Assembly: GCF_028737205.1 (NCBI RefSeq)
Contig: NZ_JAQZAL010000003.1
Location: 124,001 to 188,000, forward strand
Direction of reading: 5' to 3'
Length of the DNA: 64,000 bases
From: Actinomycetospora lutea
Lineage (GTDB): Bacteria > Actinomycetota > Actinomycetes > Mycobacteriales > Pseudonocardiaceae
Under the pieces are notes generated by a model. It was not told where the DNA came from. It was given only the letters and a program-made list of their open reading frames with translations, and did no database searches. The position numbers and the translations under genes were made by a program. Shown here piece by piece: positions 57,831 through 64,000 of the stretch (the stretch's first letter is position 1; each line of letters starts with the position of its first letter).

Positions 57831-57882
57831 GTTTCTCCGGGGTGGCGGCACCCGGCGCGGCGGGCACCACCGACCGGTCCTC

Positions 57883-59313
57883 CTAGTGCGCGCCGGCGGT
57901 CGCCGGGGTGCGGTCGGACGAGGTCTCGTCCTCCTCGTCGCCGCGGTGGGTCTCCTGCTCGATCGCGTCGCGGACCAGCGACGGGTCGTTCAGCGCGGCC
58001 TGGAAGCGCTCGTCGTCGCGCTCCCCGCACCAGCCGGCGACGACCATCGTGGCGACGGTGTTGCCGATGACGTTGGTCAGCGCGCGGCCCTCGCTCATGA
58101 TGCGGTCGATGCCGGCGATGATCGCGATGCCGATCGCGATCGACTCGGTCGTGTAGAACTCCCCGCCGAACGCCTGCAGCGAGGCCGCCAGGGTGACGAG
58201 TCCGGCGCCCGAGACGCCCGCCGCGCCCTTCGACGTGAGCAGCATCAGCGCCACGAGACCGAGCTGCACGCCCCACGGCAGGTCCTGCCCGCCGGCCTGG
58301 GCGATGAACAGCGCCGCCATGGTCAGGTAGATGCAGGTGCCGTCGAGGTTGAACGAGTACCCGGTGGGCAGGACCATGCTGACCGTCGAGCGGGACGCGC
58401 CCGCCGACTCCAGCTTGGCGAGCAGCCGCGGCAGGACGGTCTCCGACGAGGACGTGCCCACGATGATGAGGATCTCGTCCTTGATCATCCGGATCAGCTT
58501 GAACACGTTGAACCCGGACAGCGCGCTGACGGCGCCGAGCACCACGACCACGAAGACCAGGCACGTGCCCCAGAACGTCACCATCAGCGCGAGCAGGTTG
58601 CCGAGGCTCTCGCCGCCGAGGGCGCCCACCGTGTACGCGATGCCGCCGAACGCCGCGATCGGCGCCAGGAACATGATCAGGCGGATCAGGCCGAAGATGA
58701 CCTTGGCGATGAGCTCGATGCCGCCGACGACGCGCTTGCGCAGGGCCGGGGCCAGCATCGACGTCGCCGCGGCCACGAGGATCGCCAGCACGAGCACGCG
58801 CAGGATCTCGTTCTCGACGAACGGGCCGAAGAAGCTCTCGGGCAGCAGGGTGTTCTCGATGAACTCGAGCGCGCCACCGCCCTCGGAGCCGCTGGCCACG
58901 TCCGCCTGCGCCTCGGCGAGCGTCTCGGGGTCGGGCGGGATCGGCGGGAAGCCGGCGCCGGGCTTGACGATGTTGACCACGATCAGGCCGAGCCCGAGCG
59001 CGACCAGCGTCATCAGCAGGAAGTACGCCAGCGCGCGGACCGCGATGCCGCCCGCGGTGGCGAGGCTCCCGATCGAGGCGATGCCGACGATGACGGTGCA
59101 GAAGATGACCGGCGCGGTGATCATCTTGATGAGCTGGATGAAGATGTCGGGCAGGAACTTGAGGTCGGAGGCGAAGTCGGGCGCCGCGAGGCCGACGACG
59201 ACGCCGGCGGCGATCCCGATCACCACCCAGAACCACAACTGTGTCCAGACCGCACTGCGCCGGGGCGGCGCGGAGCCCCCCGGCGGCGGCGCGGTCGCTT
59301 CCTGGGTCGACAT
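57883..59313 (-). CDS. dctA: C4-dicarboxylate/glutamate:cation symporter (DctA/GltP, DAACS family)
   Basis: 476 residues from ATG 59313. Eight membrane helices and two re-entrant loops: DIFIQLIKMITAPVIFCTVIVGIASIGSLATAGGIAVRAL, VNIVKPGAG, the HP1 serine motif VGTSSSETVLPRLLAKLESAG, VLPTGYSFNLDGTCIYLTMAALFIAQ (the 'P.G...N.DG' helix 7 signature), AGVSGAGLVTLAASL (HP2) and IAGIDRIMSEGRALTNVIGNTVATMVVA. Such carriers import succinate, fumarate, malate or glutamate with Na+ or H+. It lies back to back with the response regulator of a CitA-like two-component pair, its likely controller. Confidence 0.93.
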   Translation of the reverse strand: MSTQEATAPPPGGSAPPRRSAVWTQLWFWVVIGIAAGVVVGLAAPDFASDLKFLPDIFIQLIKMITAPVIFCTVIVGIASIGSLATAGGIAVRALAYFLLMTLVALGLGLIVVNIVKPGAGFPPIPPDPETLAEAQADVASGSEGGGALEFIENTLLPESFFGPFVENEILRVLVLAILVAAATSMLAPALRKRVVGGIELIAKVIFGLIRLIMFLAPIAAFGGIAYTVGALGGESLGNLLALMVTFWGTCLVFVVVVLGAVSALSGFNVFKLIRMIKDEILIIVGTSSSETVLPRLLAKLESAGASRSTVSMVLPTGYSFNLDGTCIYLTMAALFIAQAGGQDLPWGVQLGLVALMLLTSKGAAGVSGAGLVTLAASLQAFGGEFYTTESIAIGIAIIAGIDRIMSEGRALTNVIGNTVATMVVAGWCGERDDERFQAALNDPSLVRDAIEQETHRGDEEDETSSDRTPATAGAH

Positions 59314-59465
59314 CGATGTCTCCTCTCGGCCCGCGGTTCCCCGTCGTGGGGTGGCGTGGGTCTCACCTGGGCGGTGAGGTTAAGCGCGCGTCACCCTGCG
59401 TGCGAGATCGGTGGCGCGGAGTTGGGAAGGAGTTGAGGAAAGGGGCGGGACGCGCAGCGTTCGAA

Positions 59466-59497
59466 GGAGCACGCCGACAGGGGGAGCCGGACCATCG
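59466..59497 (+). repeat. Dispersed repeat family A, copy upstream of the response regulator
   Basis: GGAGCACGCCGA-C-AGGGGGAGC then CGGACCATCG is the reverse-complement form of 2311-2345, differing at two bases and one inserted G. It ends 12 nt before GTG 59510. Confidence 0.65.
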
Positions 59498-59509
59498 AGA
59501 GGGGTGGGC

Positions 59510-60180
<671 letters not shown>

Positions 60181-60208
<28 letters not shown>

Positions 60209-61902
60209 CGCCCCGCCGCCACCAGCGGCAGCGTCACCGTGAACACGGTCCCGCGGCCCTCCACACCGGGGACGACCTCCACGGTGCCGCCGCGACGGTC
60301 GACCACCCGGCGCACCAGCGCGAGCCCGAGCCCCCGCTCGCCCGACCCGCGCGCCTTCGTCGACCAGCCCGCCGCGAACGCCGCGTCCGGGTCGGCGAGC
60401 CCGGGGCCGTCGTCGACGACCCGGATCACCTCGGCACCCCCGGCGGTGTGCACGTCGAGCTCCACCACCCCGCCCGTCCCGGCGTGCGCGCTCTCCAGGG
60501 CGGCGTCGAGGGCGTTGTCGACGAGGTTGCCGACGACGGTGACGCGGTCGGTCGACGCCTGCTCGTCGCCGGCCTCGTCCGCCGGGAGCGCGGTCGACTC
60601 GCCGATGCGCAGCTCGAGGCCCCGGTCGCGCGCGTCGGCGGCCTTGTCGAGCACGAGCGCGGCGAGCGCGGGGTCGGCCAGCCGGTCGCGGAGCTCGTCG
60701 TCGCCGCTCGCGAGCAGGTCGCGGCTCCAGCGCTGGGCGAGCTCGCGGGCGTCGTCCTGCGCGCCGAGCTCGATGAGCGTGGACACCGCCTGCAGGTGGT
60801 TCGCGTGCTCGTGTGCGGCGAAGCGCAGCGCGCGGGTCACCGAGCGCGCGTCGTCGAGCTCGCGTGTCATCGCCTCGAGCTCGGTGCGGTCGCGCAGGGT
60901 CACGACGATGTCGGGCGCGGTGTCTTCGGGTCGAGCTCCCCCATCGGCGTGCTCCCCTGATCGCTCCGTCTCCCAGGTCCCGGCGAGCTCCGTGCGGTTG
61001 AGCAGCAGCAGGCGCTCGCCCACCAGCACGGTCTCGTCGGTGACGGGGGAGCGGTCGGCGAGGCGCTCGCGCAGGGCGGGGTCGACGCCGAGCTCGTCGA
61101 GCGTGGGCCCGGCCGCTCGCGACGGCTCCAGGGCGGCGGGCAGCCCGAGCAGGCGCGCGGCCTCGGCGTTGAGCACGACGACCCGCCCGGTGTCCGCGTC
61201 GAGCACGAGCAGGCCCTCGCGCATCGCGGCCATCACGGCCTGGTGGTGGCGGTGCAGCGCGGTGATCTCGCGGGGCTCGAGGCCCAGGGTGTCGCGCTTG
61301 ACCCGGCGGGCGGCGACCACCGCGAGCCCCACCCCGAGCGCGATCGCCACGGCGGCCGCGAGCGCGAGGGTCCCCAGCTCCCGGGCGATCCGGTCGGCGA
61401 CCTGCACGCGCAGCTGCCCGACGGCGACCATCCCCACCACGCCGCCGTCCCCGGCGTCCCGCACCGGCACGATCGCCCGCACCGAGAGCCCCAGCGTCCC
61501 CGGGAACGTCTCGACCAGCGTCCCGCCGGCGGCCGCGGGCAGGAACGTGCCCTGGTAGGTCTCGCCGATGCGTGCCGGCTCGGGGTGGCTCAGCCGCGTG
61601 CCGGCGGGATCCATGACCGTCACGAAGGAGACGCCGGTGCCCGCCCGCGTGGTCTCGGCCGCCGCCTGGACCCGCGGGACGTCGCGGGCGGCCACCGCGT
61701 CGGCGAGCCCGGGCGAGGACGCGAGCGCCACCGCCACCGCCACCATCTTGTCGGCGGCGTCCTGTTCGATGGTCTCCCGCGTGTTCCAGGCGCTCACCCC
61801 GCCCGCGATCACCGCGGCGAGCACGACCGTCGCGATCTCCAGCGCGAGCAGCCGGCGCACCAGCGACGAGCCGCGGCGGGACCCGCGGGCAGGAGAGCTC
61901 AC
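60181..61902 (-). CDS. CitA/DcuS-like sensor histidine kinase
   Basis: 573 residues from GTG 61902 (an in-frame start at 62067 would add an unrelated leader). Order: helix 1 (LVRRLLALEIATVVLAAVIAGGVSAW), extracytoplasmic PAS-like sensor (~40-185, with DPAGTRLSHPEPARIGETYQG as in DcuS/CitA), helix 2 (LALAAAVAIALGVGLAVVAARRVKR), cytoplasmic PAS, H-box RALRFAAHEHANHLQAVSTLIELG, and ATPase (NLVDNALDAAL, VDDGPGLADP, GERGLGLALVRRVVDRRGG). A 15-residue insert in the PAS domain ([17 protein letters not shown]) comes from dispersed repeat A. Genes nearby indicate dicarboxylate sensing. Confidence 0.92.
60934..60973 (-). repeat. Dispersed repeat family A, copy inside the histidine kinase gene
   Basis: 38 of 40 bases identical to 2321-2360. 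It inserts in frame into the PAS-domain coding sequence. Confidence 0.85.
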
Positions 61903-62374
61903 CCGCCGACCGTCGCGTCCCCGCTGCCGGTGCGCAAGCGGATGCCCGGCGGCGCCGGACTCGCCGTCGCGGAGAGCGACGACCGGTGACCCGCTCGGGA
62001 CGATCACCCTCTGCCACCGTCCCGCGGGGGTCGAGGCCCGGGGCGACGGCCCGTGAGCCCGCGCCACCGGCGTGGTCGCGGCGCGGCCGGGGGTGGCGTC
62101 CGCCGGCGCGGTCCCGGGCTCCCGGGACGCCGCCGCTGTGGTCCTCGACTCCCTGCTCGGGGCCGGTGCGCGCGCCGGCGGGCCCGAGGCACCGGGACGA
62201 ATCGGACGTTGCGGGACGACCAGGGACGGACCCGGCGCCGCGAGGGGTCCGGAGTCCCGCTGGACCTACCCACACCGCGTGACGGGGCCGCCCCCATCGA
62301 TATCGTCTGGCACACGACGAGGTGACGGCCAGGACACGGTCGCACCGCCGTGGGTGGGGAGGGGGCAACGCACG
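61903..62374. other. Intergenic stretch between the kinase and the deacetylase-synthase gene
   Basis: 472 nt with no credible gene. The right end holds TATCGT near 62300, a possible -10 box for the downstream gene, and the ribosome site GGAGGGGG at about 62359-62366. The rest is GC-rich with small inverted repeats (CCCGGGCTCCCGGG around 62115-62128); no other feature is seen. Confidence 0.5.
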
Positions 62375-64000
62375 GTGACGACGAGGGGTGCGCGCACGAA
62401 CCGGTCCCCGAGACGCTGGGGCATCTGGACGATGACCGCCGTCCTCGCCGTGATGGTGCTGACGGTGCTCACGGTGTCGGGCCTGGTCAACGCCGGCATC
62501 GGCAACGACGCCCACGCGCGCCCCCCCGAGGGTCACGAGGCGGTGCCCGCGAACGTCAGCGCCGGCGGCCCGATCATCGACGCGCGCACCGACCCGGTGC
62601 GCTCGGCCCGGCTCCCCGAGCGCACGGTGGCGCTGACGTTCGACGACGGCCCCGACCCGGTGTGGACGCCGGAGATCCTCGAGGTGCTGGCGCGCCACCG
62701 CGTGCCCGGCACGTTCTTCGTCGTCGGCTCGATGGTCGCGCGCCACCCCGACATGGCGCAGCGGGTCGTGGCGTCGGGCTCCGAGATCGGCGTCCACACG
62801 TTCACCCATCCCGACCTCGCCGGCGTCTCCGAGTGGCGGCGCGATCGCGAGATCGACAACACCGAGCTGGCGCTCGCCGGGGCGACCGGCGTGTCCACCC
62901 ACCTCGTGCGCCCGCCGTTCTCGTCCACCTCCGACGCCCTCGACGACCCGGGCTACGGCACCGTCGTCGCGGCCGGGCGCGCCGGCTACGTCACGGTGCT
63001 CACCGACGTCGACGGCGAGGACTGGCAGCGCCCCGGCGTCGACGCGATCGTGCGCAACGCGACGCCGCAGAACGGGGCCGGCGCGACGGTCCTGCTGCAC
63101 GACGCGGGCGGCGACCGTTCGCAGACCGTCGCCGCGCTCGACAAGCTCATCCCGCAGCTCCAGGCCCAGGGGTACCGGTTCACCACGGTCAGCGACGCCG
63201 CGGGCCTCGGCCCCCACGGGCGGCCCGCGCCCGCGCGCGACCGGCTCGTCGGCCAGGCGCTGCTCGCTACCGTCGGCGTCGCCCAGGGCCTCGTGACCCT
63301 CATGCAGGTCGCGCTGATCGGCGTCGGCGGACTGGTGATCCTGCGGCTGATCGTCATGGTGGTCGTGGCCCGGCGGCACGCCCGGCGCCGGGCGGATCCG
63401 AGGTTCTCCTGGGGCGAGCCGGTCACCGAGCCGGTGTCGGTGGTCGTGCCCGCCTACAACGAGGCCGAGAACATCGAGGCGACCGTGCGGTCGATCCTCG
63501 CGAACGACCACCCGCTCGAGGTCGTGGTCGTCGACGACGGCTCCTCCGACGGCACCGCCGACCTGCTCGAGGACCTCGCGCTGCCCCGCGTGCGGGTCGT
63601 GCGGCAGGTCAACGCCGGCAAGCCCGCAGCGCTCAACCGCGGCGTCGCCGCCGCGCAGCACGACCTCATCGTCATGATCGACGGTGACACGATCTTCCAG
63701 CCGGACACGGTCGCGCAGCTGGTCGCGCCCTTCGCCGACCCGGGCACCGGCGCCGTCGCCGGCAACGTGAAGATCGCCAACCGCGACCGGCTCATCCCGC
63801 GGATGCAGCACCTCGAGTACGTGGTCGGCTTCAACGTCGACCGCCGCGTGCAGGACTCGTGGGGCTCGATCTCGACCATCCCGGGCGCGGCGGGCGCGTT
63901 CCGCCGCGAGGCCGTGCAGGAGGTCGGCGGGCTGTCGTCGGACACCCTCGCCGAGGACACCGACCTCACCATCGCGCTCGGCCGCGCCGGCTGGCGCGTC
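62375..64000 (+). CDS. Bifunctional NodB-like polysaccharide deacetylase / family 2 glycosyltransferase (3' end outside window)
   Basis: At least 542 residues from GTG 62375; the frame is open at the window end. Order: short basic cytosolic start, membrane helix (WTMTAVLAVMVLTVLTVSGLV), a complete NodB-homology deacetylase domain (TVALTFDDGPDPVW with the catalytic Asp, GVHTFTHPD with the metal His pair, LVRPPFSS, VLLHDAGG), a second membrane helix pair (~305-330), then a GT2 domain: VSVVVPAYNEAENIEATVRSIL, VVVDDGSSDGT, MIDGDT (D-x-D) and LAEDTDLTIALGRAGW. The Q-x-x-R-W product motif would lie beyond 64000. GT2-fused deacetylases make or modify beta-1,4- or beta-1,6-linked N-acetylglucosamine polymers at the cell surface; product unknown. 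Confidence 0.9.
   Translation, partial: MTTRGARTNRSPRRWGIWTMTAVLAVMVLTVLTVSGLVNAGIGNDAHARPPEGHEAVPANVSAGGPIIDARTDPVRSARLPERTVALTFDDGPDPVWTPEILEVLARHRVPGTFFVVGSMVARHPDMAQRVVASGSEIGVHTFTHPDLAGVSEWRRDREIDNTELALAGATGVSTHLVRPPFSSTSDALDDPGYGTVVAAGRAGYVTVLTDVDGEDWQRPGVDAIVRNATPQNGAGATVLLHDAGGDRSQTVAALDKLIPQLQAQGYRFTTVSDAAGLGPHGRPAPARDRLVGQALLATVGVAQGLVTLMQVALIGVGGLVILRLIVMVVVARRHARRRADPRFSWGEPVTEPVSVVVPAYNEAENIEATVRSILANDHPLEVVVVDDGSSDGTADLLEDLALPRVRVVRQVNAGKPAALNRGVAAAQHDLIVMIDGDTIFQPDTVAQLVAPFADPGTGAVAGNVKIANRDRLIPRMQHLEYVVGFNVDRRVQDSWGSISTIPGAAGAFRREAVQEVGGLSSDTLAEDTDLTIALGRAGWRV

Overview
The window is high-GC actinobacterial chromosome. It is packed with genes, uses GTG starts heavily, and many genes overlap by GTGA or ATGA. 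Mycothiol (mshB), glucosyl-3-phosphoglycerate synthase (gpgS), DUF3117 and DUF3107 proteins, a sigE-anti-sigma-htrA-tatB block and moeZ point to a mycolic-acid-clade relative; Pseudonocardiaceae (Pseudonocardia or Actinomycetospora-like) is my inference from overall character, not a database result. I see no rRNA, tRNA, CRISPR array, prophage or transposase.

Layout. 1-4.4 kb: the end of a peptide ABC operon (partial binding protein, dppB, dppC, dppD, dppF). 4.4-10.9 kb: a NodA-family N-acyltransferase back to back with mshB, two poorly known genes, ferredoxin, dapC, an MFS exporter and a membrane protein. 11-15.3 kb: acyl-CoA ligase, a frameshifted CPA2 antiporter with its regulatory subunit, and dapD. 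15.3-25.4 kb: dapE, wrbA, two LOG proteins, a RibD-like reductase, folP2-like gene, gpgS, a DivIVA-like protein, tag, DUF3117 and leucyl aminopeptidase. 25.4-30 kb: O-methyltransferase, sigE, anti-sigma factor, htrA and tatB. 30-38.4 kb: acyl-CoA ligase, class III cyclase, a MarR/DODA-dioxygenase divergent pair, rsgA, mrp, DUF1003 and a soluble MgtE-like protein. 38.5-43.3 kb: three genes resembling the lower half of the ethylmalonyl-CoA pathway, interrupted by a stress-protein gene and corA. 43.3-50.2 kb: Nudix, PH-domain, PHP and RecB-like genes, DUF2236, a hydrolase and a beta-propeller protein. 50.3-57.7 kb: rhlE, ferritin-like, DUF3107, TetR, hydrolase, DUF3152 and moeZ. 57.9-62 kb: dctA plus a two-component pair. 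62.4 kb to the end: a NodB-like deacetylase fused to a GT2 synthase, cut by the window edge.

Much of the gene order recalls two segments of Mycobacterium tuberculosis (around Rv1170-Rv1232c and Rv3206c-Rv3212), so most of the window is conserved core. The less ordinary material is: the NodA homologue facing mshB; two small dispersed repeat families, one lying inside coding sequences; a leader ORF before corA and another overlapping htrA; apparent CTG starts on three genes; and a recurrent leaderless promoter layout (TANNNT box 6-9 nt before the start codon).

Gene products group into lysine/peptidoglycan precursor synthesis (dapC, dapD, dapE), mycothiol, envelope stress (sigE to tatB), C4-dicarboxylate sensing and uptake, magnesium transport, and acyl-CoA metabolism.
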